DNA from: Collinsella sp.
GTDB taxonomy: Bacteria > Actinomycetota > Coriobacteriia > Coriobacteriales > Coriobacteriaceae
NCBI GenBank assembly: GCA_019414565.1
Contig: DXLU01000029.1
Span: forward strand, 57,711 to 121,710
Direction of reading: 5' to 3'
Length of the DNA: 64,000 bases
The notes below the pieces were generated by a model. That model had not been told where the DNA came from. It saw only the letters and a program-made list of their open reading frames with translations, and made no database searches. Below are positions 44,385 through 52,856 of this stretch, piece after piece. How positions within the stretch are numbered: the stretch's first letter is position 1; the number at the start of each line of letters is the position of its first letter. The position numbers were made by a program, and so were the translations under genes.

Positions 44385-45502
44385 CACTCGTGCCATAAAA
44401 CACGATCGCGAATGTACTTGCCCAGCATAGGCACGCTAAACCGGACGAGACCGTATCCAGCGGCCTCGATGACGCGCTCGCGAATTAAGCTTGCGCGATA
44501 TTTACTCGCCCAGCTCTGGGTGCGGTCGCAGCGCTCAATGATATCCGCCATGCGCGTCAGCTTGCCCTCGTCAACCGCCATAGCCTCGATAAAGAGGCGC
44601 TGTGGGGTGCGCAGCCCGTAATACAGAGGCGCATCAACCGCTTCGTAGAACTCGGAGACGGCATCCGCATGGCCATCCTCGACATCGCACCCTTCAATGA
44701 CTTGCGAGCCACGCCGGACAGCAGACCGCCACATGTAATATCCCACCAGCTGAACCATATAGGGATGCCCCATGCTCTTGCGCGCCGCAAGGTCCGCGGT
44801 CTCCGCATCAATATAAAAACCAGCGCGCTTGACCGTCTGGATATACGAATCGCGCACCTGGGGCAAAGAAATCGCCCCCAACGTACGCTGCTGGGCACGT
44901 CGCAAAAACGTCACGCTCGGCTCTTCGAGCAGATCGTCAACCATGCTGGGCAAGCCGGCAAAGACCAGCGCAAGACCGCGTTGCTCGCTATCGGGCAAGC
45001 CCGTGGCATCCTGATCTCCGAGCACCTGCTGATAGAGAACGGCGAGAGCCGCCAGTTCCTCGATAGACGCAGATTGAGCCTCGTCAATCGCAAACAGGAT
45101 GCCCTTACCTGGACCGAGTTTCTTGAGACGTTCGTTGACCAGCCCCCGCAACGTCTCGCCTTTTGCCCGCGCCGCCTCAACCGACATTCGGCCAAATGAC
45201 GGACCAAACTCCATCGACGTCACAACGGGTTTATTCGAGCGAAGCGCGTCGGCCAAGCGGTCGCATAAACCAAGCGAAGCGGAATCGGAGACAACCGCCC
45301 ATCCGCGCTCACTGGCGAGACGCTGCAGCTCCCGCAGGAGAACTGTTTTGCCACAGCCGCGGTTTCCTGTAATGAGCATGAGTCTGCCCGGCGCTCCGGC
45401 ACCGTTATCGAGCCCTTCCTCAAAATCTTCGATGACCGACTCGCGACCGATGAGTACCGGAGGTCGCTTACCAGCCGTTGGCTTAAAGGGATTTGGATTC
45501 AT
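44384..45502 (-). CDS. AAA/ORC-type ATPase of unknown role (ATPase 2)
   Basis: 372-aa relative of ATPase 1. Walker A is GNRGCGKTVLL, Walker B is ILFAIDEAQ, then LVFAGLPSMVDDLLEEPSVTFLRRAQQRTLG, which lines up with MAGLPNNVSTLLNHKTVSFLRRAQ of ATPase 1. The C-terminal half again looks like a winged helix (LTRMADIIERCDRTQSWASKYRASLI). The start follows GAGGAGG. Its upstream DNA holds three TTATACC words at 10-bp spacing. Function unknown. It lies between the UvrA-like gene and a TetM-like gene on the same strand. Confidence 0.82.
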   Translation of the reverse strand: MNPNPFKPTAGKRPPVLIGRESVIEDFEEGLDNGAGAPGRLMLITGNRGCGKTVLLRELQRLASERGWAVVSDSASLGLCDRLADALRSNKPVVTSMEFGPSFGRMSVEAARAKGETLRGLVNERLKKLGPGKGILFAIDEAQSASIEELAALAVLYQQVLGDQDATGLPDSEQRGLALVFAGLPSMVDDLLEEPSVTFLRRAQQRTLGAISLPQVRDSYIQTVKRAGFYIDAETADLAARKSMGHPYMVQLVGYYMWRSAVRRGSQVIEGCDVEDGHADAVSEFYEAVDAPLYYGLRTPQRLFIEAMAVDEGKLTRMADIIERCDRTQSWASKYRASLIRERVIEAAGYGLVRFSVPMLGKYIRDRVLWHE

Positions 45503-45537
45503 GTCGGCCTCCTCGAATTGGCAAAGGCTAGCAATAG

Positions 45538-45564
45538 TTATACCAACTTATACCGAGTTATACC
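45538..45564 (-). promoter_or_regulatory. Three TTATACC words at 10-bp spacing
   Basis: TTATACC starts at 45538, 45548 and 45558 (minus strand GGTATAA). They are on one face of the helix, 35-60 bp upstream of ATPase 2. They could be an operator array, or contain the promoter -10 itself. Confidence 0.5.
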
Positions 45565-45570
45565 AACTGA

Positions 45571-45601
45571 ATGTGACAAAGGAGCTGTCCCTTTGTCACA
45601 T
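45571..45601. repeat. 31-bp palindrome, copy P4
   Basis: ATGTGACAAAGGAGC-T-GTCCCTTTGTCACAT, two arm mismatches. The minus-strand ATG TGA is the end of the TetM-like gene, so its stop codon is inside the palindrome. Confidence 0.85.
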
Positions 45602-47599
45602 GTGGCCGAAAAATTCCGCGTCGGCGGGGCGATAGGGGCGGAAGGTGGCGGGATCGATCTTTACGTGTGCCGCGGCGGGCACGTCGTACCATTTGACCGT
45701 ATAGCCGGCGCCGTGGGTGCAAAAGACCGAATCGGGCGTGTTGGGCAGATCGGCCTCGGGCTCGTAGGCGGCCGCCTCGATGACGCGCTCGGCATCATGG
45801 CATGCCGCATAACCGGCGAACTCCAGGTACAGATGTCCGCGGCCGCTCGTGTAGGCAGCCACCTCCAGCGCATAATCCTGTATCTCGGATGCTGGCACGC
45901 GACCCACAAGCTTCGCCCGGTCGCCTGCCATCGCCGGCGGCTCGTACTCGGCGCCCATGCGCGTGACATCCGAAAGCGCCCTGCCCACGCAATCTCCCGG
46001 CACCTCGAGCTCAAAGTGGTAGCACGGCTCCAACAGCACCGCCGCGCCGGCCTCACGCGCCTGCATCAAACCCTGGCGAATCGCGCGGTACGTTGCCTGC
46101 CGAAAGTCACCGCCCTCGGTGTGTTTGGCATGAGCGCGGCCGCCCGTAAGCGTAATGCGCACATCGGTGATGGGCGAGCCGGCCAGTGCGCCCAGGTGAT
46201 CGCGCTCCATGGCGTTGGTGAGTGCCAAACGCTGCCAGTTAAGATCGAGCTTGTCGGTCGAGGTCACGGTGCCAAACTGCACGCCCGAACCCGCTGGCAA
46301 CGGCTCCAGGCGCAAATGCACCTCGGCATAGTGGCGCAGCGGCTCAAAGTGGCCCACGCCCTCGACCGGCTGCGAAATAGTCTCCTTATAGAGAATGCCG
46401 CCAGACTCAAACTCAACCGAAAGGCCAAAGCGATCGACCAACACCCGCTGTACGACCTCGAGTTGCACGGCGCCCATCAACTGCAAATGAATCTGCTCAA
46501 GATGCGTATTCCAGCTTACGCCGAGCATAGGATCTTCATCCGCCAACTCAGTCAATGCTTTGAACACCGTGTGGACGTCGTGTTCGCCCGGAAGCACCGT
46601 ATAGGTGAGAACTGGCGCAATGACGGGCGCATCGCACGCGGGTTCCGCGCCCAAGGCGTCCCCTGGGCGAACGTGCGCAAGACCCGTCACGGCACAAATA
46701 CCGCCAGCGGCAACTTCTTGGGCAAGCTCATACTTCTCGCCGTTATAGATGCGCACCTGATCGACCTTTTGCTCCCATGCCTCGGCACCGGAGCGCCCCT
46801 CGATCATCTGCTTTGCATGCAGCGTGCCGCCGGTCACTTTTACCCAAGCCAAGCGCTCGCCGCGATCGCCGCGGCTGACGCGATAGACGCGCGCGGCGAA
46901 CTCCGGCGGCCACGCCCTCTCACGCATCAGCGCGCACATGCCATCCAGCAGCTCGCCCACGCCCTGGTCCTTAAGCGCCGAGCCGGCAAAGCAAGGAAAG
47001 AGCCTGCGCTCGGCAACCATGCGCGAAAGCGTTGCGACGGAAAGCTCGCCTGTCTCAAGAAACTCCTCGAGGGCTGCCTCGTCCAACGCGGCAGCGTCCT
47101 CCCAAGCGGCACCGCCCGTCAGCAGTTCGTTGGCATCCAGACAGCCCTCGGAAAGACGCTGCCCAAGTTGCGTCAGTAAAACATCGCGGCCGGGATTCTC
47201 CAAATCGATTTTGTTGATAAAGACAAACGTCGGGATGCCATAGCGCGCAAGCAGGCGCCACAAGGTTTCGGTGTGTCCCTGCACGCCGTCGTTGGCACCT
47301 ACCACCAAAATCGCGTAGTCGAGCGCACGCAACGTGCGCTCTGCCTCGGCCGAAAAATCCACGTGTCCGGGAGCGTCCACGAGCATGACACGGGTATCAC
47401 CGTGGTCGAACACGGCCTGCGACGAGAAAATCGTGATGCCGCGCTCGCGCTCGATGGCGTTGGTATCCAGGTGCGAGTCGCCATCGTCCACGCGGCCGCG
47501 TTTGCGAATGCGACCCGCGCAGAACAGCATGGCCTCGGCCAGCGTGGTCTTGCCGGCATCGACATGCGCCAAGATTCCAACGACCGTTTGCTTCGACAT
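45596..47599 (-). CDS. EF-G-like translational GTPase, TetM-type
   Basis: 667-aa GTPase of the ribosomal protection/EF-G family. G1 is AHVDAGKTTL, G2 region ERERGITIFSS, G3 DAPGHVDF, G4 NKIDLE. The C-terminal part fits Tet(M)/Tet(W)-like proteins (CTHGAGYTVKWYDV). The G-domain pattern (HLDTNAIERERGITI) and overall divergence suggest a Tet-like paralogue rather than a proven resistance gene; release of stalled ribosomes is another possibility. The start at 47599 follows GAGGAG. Its stop lies in palindrome P4. No transposon features surround it. Confidence 0.85.
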   Translation of the reverse strand: MSKQTVVGILAHVDAGKTTLAEAMLFCAGRIRKRGRVDDGDSHLDTNAIERERGITIFSSQAVFDHGDTRVMLVDAPGHVDFSAEAERTLRALDYAILVVGANDGVQGHTETLWRLLARYGIPTFVFINKIDLENPGRDVLLTQLGQRLSEGCLDANELLTGGAAWEDAAALDEAALEEFLETGELSVATLSRMVAERRLFPCFAGSALKDQGVGELLDGMCALMRERAWPPEFAARVYRVSRGDRGERLAWVKVTGGTLHAKQMIEGRSGAEAWEQKVDQVRIYNGEKYELAQEVAAGGICAVTGLAHVRPGDALGAEPACDAPVIAPVLTYTVLPGEHDVHTVFKALTELADEDPMLGVSWNTHLEQIHLQLMGAVQLEVVQRVLVDRFGLSVEFESGGILYKETISQPVEGVGHFEPLRHYAEVHLRLEPLPAGSGVQFGTVTSTDKLDLNWQRLALTNAMERDHLGALAGSPITDVRITLTGGRAHAKHTEGGDFRQATYRAIRQGLMQAREAGAAVLLEPCYHFELEVPGDCVGRALSDVTRMGAEYEPPAMAGDRAKLVGRVPASEIQDYALEVAAYTSGRGHLYLEFAGYAACHDAERVIEAAAYEPEADLPNTPDSVFCTHGAGYTVKWYDVPAAAHVKIDPATFRPYRPADAEFFGHM

Positions 47600-47675
47600 G
47601 GCTCTCCTCTTATTGCGAGCCCATCGCACGCGGCAACGGGCATTCTCGTTCCACACTGGATGATACAATTTACGG

Positions 47676-47821
47676 GCCGGCGGGCGAAGCGGGCCCTATC
47701 CCCCGACCGAGCTCATCGCCCCGCGTTGCCGCGCGGCGATTTTCGCAGGTTCGCGCCTTGCGAAAGCCGGCACCTCCCCTAACAGCGCAGCGATCAAAAG
47801 GCCCCACTCGGGGCCTTTTTC
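47676..47821 (+). ncRNA. Candidate structured non-coding RNA
   Basis: An extended -10 (TGATACAAT, 47661-47669) precedes GC-rich DNA without a reading frame, which ends in a strong terminator (AAAAGGCCCC / GGGGCCTTTTT, 47797-47820). Between them are two local stems, ATCGCC-CGCG / CGCG-GGCGAT (about 47728-47753) and TTTCGCAGG / CTTGCGAAA (about 47754-47778). GCCGGC words at both flanks (47680s and 47779) could pair to close a multibranch structure. No known RNA family was recognised. Confidence 0.5.
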
Positions 47822-47854
47822 ATGTCCATGAAGTATTGATGCGTGCCCCCGCTC

Positions 47855-48343
47855 TTATGCCTCGCGCAGCCAGTCGAACGCAACACGCGGCGTGCCGTCC
47901 GAAACATACACGACGCCGGCGCGCTCGAACCCCGCTTTCATGCTCGCGCCCTGCATAGGCAGGTTGTCCGCGTGCGTGTCGATACGCAGGTGGTCAGCGC
48001 GCGCCTTGGCAAAGGCAAACATCGCGGCCGCGATACCGTGCACGGTGCCGTCGGATGCCACGCGATGCAGCACGGCATACGGAGTGTCGCTGCGCCATTG
48101 ACCGTCCTCGATGACGTCATAGCACTCGTCCGGACCCGGTAAAAAGGCAAACGTCGCCACCACACGGCCGTCGACTTCGCACACGTAACTGCCACCAGCG
48201 GCAATATCGGCAGCCAGCTGCTCGGCCGAAGGCGTGCCCTCGGGCCACTGCGTGGCGTTGCCATGCGCGCGCATAAAGGCGCGGGCCGCGTCATAGATAG
48301 CCATGACGGCGGGAATGTCGGTATCGAGGGTTTTTCTGATCAT
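47855..48343 (-). CDS. GNAT-family N-acetyltransferase
   Basis: 162-aa acetyltransferase fold. IRKTLDTDIPAVMAIYDAARAFM is the typical start, VDGRVVATFAFLPG is the central strand, and the acetyl-CoA region has LHRVASDGTVHGIAAAMFAFA in place of the Q/RxxGxG/A loop. HLRIDTHADNLPMQGASMKAGFERAG ends the domain. The substrate is unknown. The start at 48343 has GAGG upstream. Confidence 0.85.
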   Translation of the reverse strand: MIRKTLDTDIPAVMAIYDAARAFMRAHGNATQWPEGTPSAEQLAADIAAGGSYVCEVDGRVVATFAFLPGPDECYDVIEDGQWRSDTPYAVLHRVASDGTVHGIAAAMFAFAKARADHLRIDTHADNLPMQGASMKAGFERAGVVYVSDGTPRVAFDWLREA

Positions 48344-48420
48344 CACGCGGCGACCTCACGTTTATTGGTATCACTTTGATTGAGCAATGATACCAACGTT
48401 TGGAGAGGAGCGCGAAGCAG

Positions 48421-48717
48421 ATGGGGAGCAAAAAGCGAGCCGCCTGGTCAAAAGCCAAAAGCGAGTTTTTGGGCGCTGCCACCGGCGGCGATATGAGCGA
48501 CCTGTTTGCACGCGAGGACGAGCGCCGCGACGCCCTGGACGCCGAGCGCGACGAGGCTTGGCGCTATAAGTCGTGCGAGCGCAAAAACCGTTACGACACA
48601 CGCGCCGAAGCCGAGGCCGTTATGGCCGACTGCGAAAACCGCGGACGGCGTGGTTTGGCCTGCTACAAATGCGAATACTGCGGCGGCTGGCACCTGACGT
48701 CGCACCCTTGGAAATAG
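48421..48717 (+). CDS. Small zinc-ribbon-like protein
   Basis: 98-aa basic protein. The C-terminal half holds CERKNRYDTRAEAEAVMADC and YKCEYCGGWHLTS, two CxxC-type halves that suggest a compact metal site. The N terminus is Lys/Arg/Glu-rich. The start at 48421 lies after GAGGAGCGCG. Proteins with this YxCxxCxGWHLT ending are widespread in actinobacteria and unnamed as far as I know. Function unknown. Confidence 0.7.
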   Translation: MGSKKRAAWSKAKSEFLGAATGGDMSDLFAREDERRDALDAERDEAWRYKSCERKNRYDTRAEAEAVMADCENRGRRGLACYKCEYCGGWHLTSHPWK

Positions 48718-48765
48718 ACCCCGCATCGGCACGGCGCTGGCGAAGCGCCAGCCATCGTGCACAAG

Positions 48766-49470
48766 CTACGGGCGCGGCGGCACCAAAACATCGTAACGAA
48801 CGGCCTTGCCCGCAAGCTGATAGCTCGGCTTAACGCCGGCAAGCAGCGGCCCCTTCACCGGTCGCTTGATAACGACCTTGCGCGGGTGCACCGCAAGCGC
48901 AGCTTCGACCAGCGTCTCCTCGTCGGCGCACGGCTGCTCCAGATGGTGCAAGAGCTGAAACTTCTTTTTCACCGCCGCGCTCTTGGTGCGCTCGGGAAAC
49001 ATGGGGTCCAGATACACCACGTCGGGAGCCGCGAGCTCACCTTGCTTGATCAGCTCGGCCGTATGGCGAAGACCGGCAATGCTGTCCTCGCCCGCATGTA
49101 AGCGCATGCGCGCCACAGCAGCCGCAAGCGCCGGATCATCTGCCGCGCGATCCAAGGCGTCCTTGAGGAGTGCCGCGATTACGCAATCCTGTTCATACAG
49201 ATCGACGGTAAAGCCCGCGGCCGCCAGCAGCAGCGAATCCTCACCAAAGCCCGCCGTGGCATCAATCGCCCATGGGCGCTCGATGCCTTTTGTGCGCGCA
49301 ACCTTTACCAGCAGCTCTTGCTGCAGGCGGCCCTGCTTGAGCCGTGGAAGCATGCGGGCAAAATCGGCTCGCAACTCCATCGAGCCATCGGTGAGCGTAA
49401 GGCCCTCGGGTGTCCTGGTTAACTCGAGCCCTGCCGCCCGAGCAACAGAAAAGGGATCGACGACGCCCAT
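48766..49470 (-). CDS. rsmJ: 16S rRNA (guanine1516-N2)-methyltransferase RsmJ
   Basis: 234-aa SAM-dependent methyltransferase. IDATAGFGEDSLLLAAAGFTVDLYEQ binds SAM, and VVYLDPMFPERTKSAAVKKKFQLLHHL is the DPPF-like catalytic loop of RsmJ. VVIKRPVKGPLLAG follows. The start at 49470 has AAGGAGTGTCC; a GTG six bases upstream was rejected. Housekeeping role in ribosome modification. Confidence 0.9.
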   Translation of the reverse strand: MGVVDPFSVARAAGLELTRTPEGLTLTDGSMELRADFARMLPRLKQGRLQQELLVKVARTKGIERPWAIDATAGFGEDSLLLAAAGFTVDLYEQDCVIAALLKDALDRAADDPALAAAVARMRLHAGEDSIAGLRHTAELIKQGELAAPDVVYLDPMFPERTKSAAVKKKFQLLHHLEQPCADEETLVEAALAVHPRKVVIKRPVKGPLLAGVKPSYQLAGKAVRYDVLVPPRP

Positions 49471-49533
49471 GGACACTCCTTAGCAAACAAAACGAATACG
49501 CGAGCGCCGTTTATGTCGGCACCCAACCGTCCG

Positions 49534-49677
49534 CTATTGTCCCACATGCGACATGGCCCACAGCATCCCAATGCAAAGCACCGCCATCAATCCCGTGCAC
49601 ACGGCAGCGATCACAGAATCACCCATGCGCCTTCCCAACGACCGCGGCTCATGCACTTGCCCTGCTCCGTACATCAT
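49534..49677 (-). CDS. 47-aa single-span membrane protein
   Basis: ATG ATG at 49677 with AAGGAGGAGCC directly upstream, a very strong site. The frame runs 47 codons to TAG 49534. The first 20 residues are polar and basic (EPRSLGRRMGD). Then VIAAVCTGLMAVLCIGMLWAM forms one hydrophobic helix of about 21 residues. N-in orientation is expected from the positive charges. Function unknown. It lies just upstream of rsmJ on the same strand. Confidence 0.65.
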   Translation of the reverse strand: MMYGAGQVHEPRSLGRRMGDSVIAAVCTGLMAVLCIGMLWAMSHVGQ

Positions 49678-49910
49678 GGCTCCTCCTTGAGACCAGCTCT
49701 TACCATGGACCCATCATCGCAGCGCCGCGCATACGCTGCCATCGATTTGACTTACGCCCAGCTTTCCCTTTTGAAAGGTTGGGGCTGCCTGCGCAGGCTC
49801 AAAGCGCTTTCAGGCGCATGCATCGCCGCGTTGAACTACAATGTGCTTCACCATATGTACAGCACATGGGCTACGCCAGACCGGCCGTACCCGTATCGAA
49901 AGGACCAGCC

Positions 49911-50315
49911 ATGAGCAACGCCTGCAAATTACTCAAGATCTTATCGTTCTTCTTCTTTGTCGTCGGCATTCTGAGCGCAGGCATGGGTGCCACAGCGCTC
50001 TTTGCGGGCAGCGCGGCAGGCGATATCACAAGTGCCATAATCGTCTCTTGCGTCGTCGTCATCGTATTGGGCATCGTCGAAATTGTGACCGCCGTCTTTG
50101 GCATCCGCGCGGCAAATAATCCCGCCAAGGCTGGCGTTGTTTGGATTTGGTCCATCGTCTGCCTAGCGTGCTCGGCCATCAGCCTGCTTCTCTCCCTGCC
50201 CCTCCTGGGTGGGACCGGCTCAAGCATCCCCGATTTTACCGGCCTGATTGTCAGCATTATCTACTTTGTACTCGCCAGCCGCGTCAAAAAAGAGGGCATG
50301 GACCGTTTGAGCTAA
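49911..50315 (+). CDS. Four-helix membrane protein of unknown function
   Basis: 134 aa with four hydrophobic segments: FFFFVVGILSAGMGATALFA, IIVSCVVVIVLGIVEIVTAVFG, VVWIWSIVCLACSAISLLLSL and FTGLIVSIIYFVLASRV. The end is basic (VKKEGMD). ATG at 49911 follows GAAAGGACC. A longer in-frame opening from 49410 is antisense to rsmJ and was rejected. No family is recognised with certainty; it looks like a small DUF-type integral membrane protein. A strong hairpin follows at 50363. Confidence 0.75.
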   Translation: MSNACKLLKILSFFFFVVGILSAGMGATALFAGSAAGDITSAIIVSCVVVIVLGIVEIVTAVFGIRAANNPAKAGVVWIWSIVCLACSAISLLLSLPLLGGTGSSIPDFTGLIVSIIYFVLASRVKKEGMDRLS

Positions 50316-50362
50316 GTTACATCCGTGTCAATCGCTCAGCGACTCTGGTATATACGCCAATA

Positions 50363-50398
50363 AAAAGGGACGATCGCGTAGCACGCGGTCGTCCCTTT
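50363..50398 (+). terminator. Terminator after the membrane protein gene
   Basis: AAAGGGACGA and TCGTCCCTTT form a stem that continues through CGCG/CGCG to a small loop. Confidence 0.8.
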
Positions 50399-50405
50399 AC
50401 GTTTG

Positions 50406-50450
50406 CCCAGATAAAACCTACCAAAATAAACCCGTCCCTTTTTGGCGGGC
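50406..50450. repeat. Family D repeat, half-copy
   Basis: CCCAGATAAAACCT then ACCAAAATAAACCCGTCCCT and TTTTGGCGGG. This is the reverse complement of the left half of 29671-29715 with a few changes. It lies 2 bp past the rlmA-like stop. Confidence 0.65.
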
Positions 50451-50452
50451 TG

Positions 50453-51268
50453 TTAGCTGTGGCGGTACTCGGCGATGATGAAATCGATGTCGGTTTGGAG
50501 GGTATCTAGGTTTGCCAGACGCTCTTTGTCGGCGGGTCGCGTGCGGTAGTAGTACGGCGTCATCTGGAACACCGCCTCGATGTCGGCCTGGGTCTGGAGC
50601 GTAATATTCGCAGATACCCGCTGCATTCCGACCAACTCGAGCTCGGTAGTCTTCGGCAGCTTCTCGTCGTTAAGGTACGGCGTATCGTAGAGCACTTCCT
50701 TAAGCCCAAACAGATGACGGGCACCCGGCACCACGGTATAGAGTGAGCCCTCTGGCGCCAGCACGCGGGCAAACTCGCGCTCGTTAAAGGGGGCAAAAAG
50801 CTCGGTCACCATATCGAAGGCGCCATCGGCCACGGGGATGTCCTTCATATTGGCCACGAAGTAGGTCGCATCGCCGCGCTTGGCGGCAAGGCGCACCATC
50901 TCTTTGCCCAGGTCAAAGCCGTAAGCATCCACACCCGGCACCGCACCCATGGCGCTCGTGTAATAGCCCTCGCCACAGCAAATGTCGAGCAGCGTCATGG
51001 GGCCGCTCGTAGACGCAGCACGCCCAGACACCTGTTTGCGCGCTAGCTCGACCATCGCATCGTGCAACGGCGCATAGTATCCACGGTTCAGAAAGTCGCG
51101 ACGGCTGCGTGCCTGCGACTTGGGATCGCCCATGGAGTCGCCGCTCTTGGACGAGCGCAGCAGATATAGATAGCCCTCGCGCGCACGGTCAAACCGGTGT
51201 CCGCTCGCGCATGCAGCACCGCGTTCATTGTCCACCAACGGCTCATGGCAAACGGGACACAACAACAT
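50453..51268 (-). CDS. 23S rRNA (guanine-N1)-methyltransferase, RlmA/TlrB type
   Basis: 271 aa. An N-terminal zinc site, C4PVC7 with C20 and H24 (CASGHRFD), is followed by the SAM-binding LLDICCGEGYYTSAM and the PWF-like FAPFNEREFARVLAPEG. This layout is RlmA, which methylates G745/G748 of 23S rRNA; the TlrB branch affects macrolide response, which cannot be decided here. The start follows AAGGAGTTGCC. A repeat of family D follows the stop. Confidence 0.88.
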   Translation of the reverse strand: MLLCPVCHEPLVDNERGAACASGHRFDRAREGYLYLLRSSKSGDSMGDPKSQARSRRDFLNRGYYAPLHDAMVELARKQVSGRAASTSGPMTLLDICCGEGYYTSAMGAVPGVDAYGFDLGKEMVRLAAKRGDATYFVANMKDIPVADGAFDMVTELFAPFNEREFARVLAPEGSLYTVVPGARHLFGLKEVLYDTPYLNDEKLPKTTELELVGMQRVSANITLQTQADIEAVFQMTPYYYRTRPADKERLANLDTLQTDIDFIIAEYRHS

Positions 51269-51324
51269 GGCAACTCCTTAGCGCGAACAACACAACGCCC
51301 ACTATTGTCGCACGCCTCCCCCAC

Positions 51325-51382
51325 CTAGTCATTGGAGACGTTCTTGAATGACTAGTCGTTTAAGAACGTCCCCAACGACTAG
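51325..51382. repeat. 58-bp GGGGACGTTCTT palindrome, copy 2
   Basis: CTAGTCATTGGAGACGTTCTT and AAGAACGTCCCCAACGACTAG pair with a few mismatches; the loop again has ACTAGTC. Same length as 12958-13015. Confidence 0.7.
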
Positions 51383-51446
51383 TCGATTAGGAGTATCATC
51401 ATCTGCGCAAATAACCACGAAATAGCATGTTAGAGATTGAGAGCGT

Positions 51447-52829
51447 ATGGCCGATACCGTATCTAAGCACATCGACATGACCACCGGCTCGCTGTGGCGC
51501 AATATTCCCCTGTTCGCCTTCCCCGTAGCCGCGACGAGTATCTTGGAGCAGCTGTCGAACCTCATCGCCACGGTCATCATCGGCAACTTCTCGGGCGACC
51601 AGGGAACCCTCGCCATGGCGGCGGTCGGCTCTAATGTTCCGCTTACCAGTCTTATGCTCAACCTGTTTATCGGCATGTCGCTTGGCTCCAATGTGGTCAT
51701 CGCCAACGCTATCGGCCGCAACGACCAGAACATGGTCAAACGCGCCGTCCATACCTCGATTCTTATGGCACTTGTGGGCTTTGTTGTCATCGCTCTGGGC
51801 GAGGTCTTTGCCGAGCCCATGCTCGCCGCGCTCAACGTTCCCGCCGAGACCATGCCGCTCGCTTCGCTCTATCTACGTGTCTTTTTGCTCAGCATGCCCT
51901 CAATCTTGCTTTACAACTTTGAGGCCGCGATCTTCCGCTCCGTCGGCATCACCCGCATGCCGCTGCAGGCGCTTGCCGTGTCCACTGTCCTCAACATTGG
52001 CCTGGACCTCATTTTTGTCCCCGTACTCCACTGGGGCGTCGCGGGCGTCGCCATCGCCACCGCCATCGCCTACACCGTCAGCGCCGCCACGCTCTTTATC
52101 CGCCTGCTCAAGACCGACTCCGCCGTCCGCGTCACCCCGCGCGACCTGGCTATCGACCCCGTCGCCCTCAAGCGCATCGTCAAGATCGGCCTGCCCGCCG
52201 GCATCCAAAGCGCCGTCTTTGCCGTCGCCAACATCATCATCCAGTCCGCCATCAACAGCCTGGGCACCGAAGTCATGGCGGCATCGAGCGCCGCCATGAG
52301 CCTGGAGTACGTGTGCTACAACCTGCTCAACAGCTTTAGCCAGGCTTGCACCACCTTTGTGGGACAAAACCACGGTGCCCGCCAGATCGACCGCTGCACC
52401 AAAACGCTCAAGGTCTGCCTTGTCGAAGGCGGTATCGTTGCACTCACCACGATTATCGTTATTGTCGGCCTGGGGCGCGAAATCTTGTCGCTCTTTAACA
52501 GCGATCCCAACATCGTCTCGATCGGCTATATCCGCGTGTGTTCGATCTTCCCGGCGTACGCCTTTAGCATGTTCTACGAAAACATGTCAGGCTACCTGCG
52601 CGGCTTTGGTATCTCGCTCACGCCCGCCCTCATCACCATGATCTGCGTCTGCGGCATCCGCTTCTATTGGGTGTTCTGCGTGTTCCCGCACTTCCGCACC
52701 TTTGCGAACATTATGATGGTCTACCCCATCAGCCTGGGCACCACGGCGTTCTTTATGGTCGTGGCGGTGCTACTTTGCCACCCGGCACGCACCTATCGCG
52801 CCACCCAAGCCAGAGCGACAGCCCGCTAA
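51447..52829 (+). CDS. MATE-family efflux transporter
   Basis: 460-aa membrane protein with two homologous halves of six helices. LWRNIPLFAFPVAATSILEQLSNLIATVIIGNFSG opens the first half and GLPAGIQSAVFAVANIIIQSAINSLGTEVMAASSAA the second. Export of cations or drugs with Na+ or H+ is the family role. Start 51447; the ribosome site is weak (GAGAG). No regulator is directly adjacent. Confidence 0.9.
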   Translation: MADTVSKHIDMTTGSLWRNIPLFAFPVAATSILEQLSNLIATVIIGNFSGDQGTLAMAAVGSNVPLTSLMLNLFIGMSLGSNVVIANAIGRNDQNMVKRAVHTSILMALVGFVVIALGEVFAEPMLAALNVPAETMPLASLYLRVFLLSMPSILLYNFEAAIFRSVGITRMPLQALAVSTVLNIGLDLIFVPVLHWGVAGVAIATAIAYTVSAATLFIRLLKTDSAVRVTPRDLAIDPVALKRIVKIGLPAGIQSAVFAVANIIIQSAINSLGTEVMAASSAAMSLEYVCYNLLNSFSQACTTFVGQNHGARQIDRCTKTLKVCLVEGGIVALTTIIVIVGLGREILSLFNSDPNIVSIGYIRVCSIFPAYAFSMFYENMSGYLRGFGISLTPALITMICVCGIRFYWVFCVFPHFRTFANIMMVYPISLGTTAFFMVVAVLLCHPARTYRATQARATAR

Positions 52830-52856
52830 ACACCACACTCAACGTCATGCCAGTCA

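Noticed and set aside
45518..47179. Long plus-strand open frame (553 codons) opposite the TetM-like gene
   Set aside because: Composition is typical of a GC-rich antisense shadow (rich in Arg, His, Ala); the minus-strand GTPase has all G motifs and a good start.
47750..47790. tRNA-like T arm (GCAGG-TTCGCGC-CTTGC)
   Set aside because: No matching acceptor or anticodon arm at proper distance.
49410..49910. Long N-terminal extension of the four-helix membrane protein
   Set aside because: It is antisense to rsmJ and the 47-aa gene; the ATG at 49911 has a good ribosome site.
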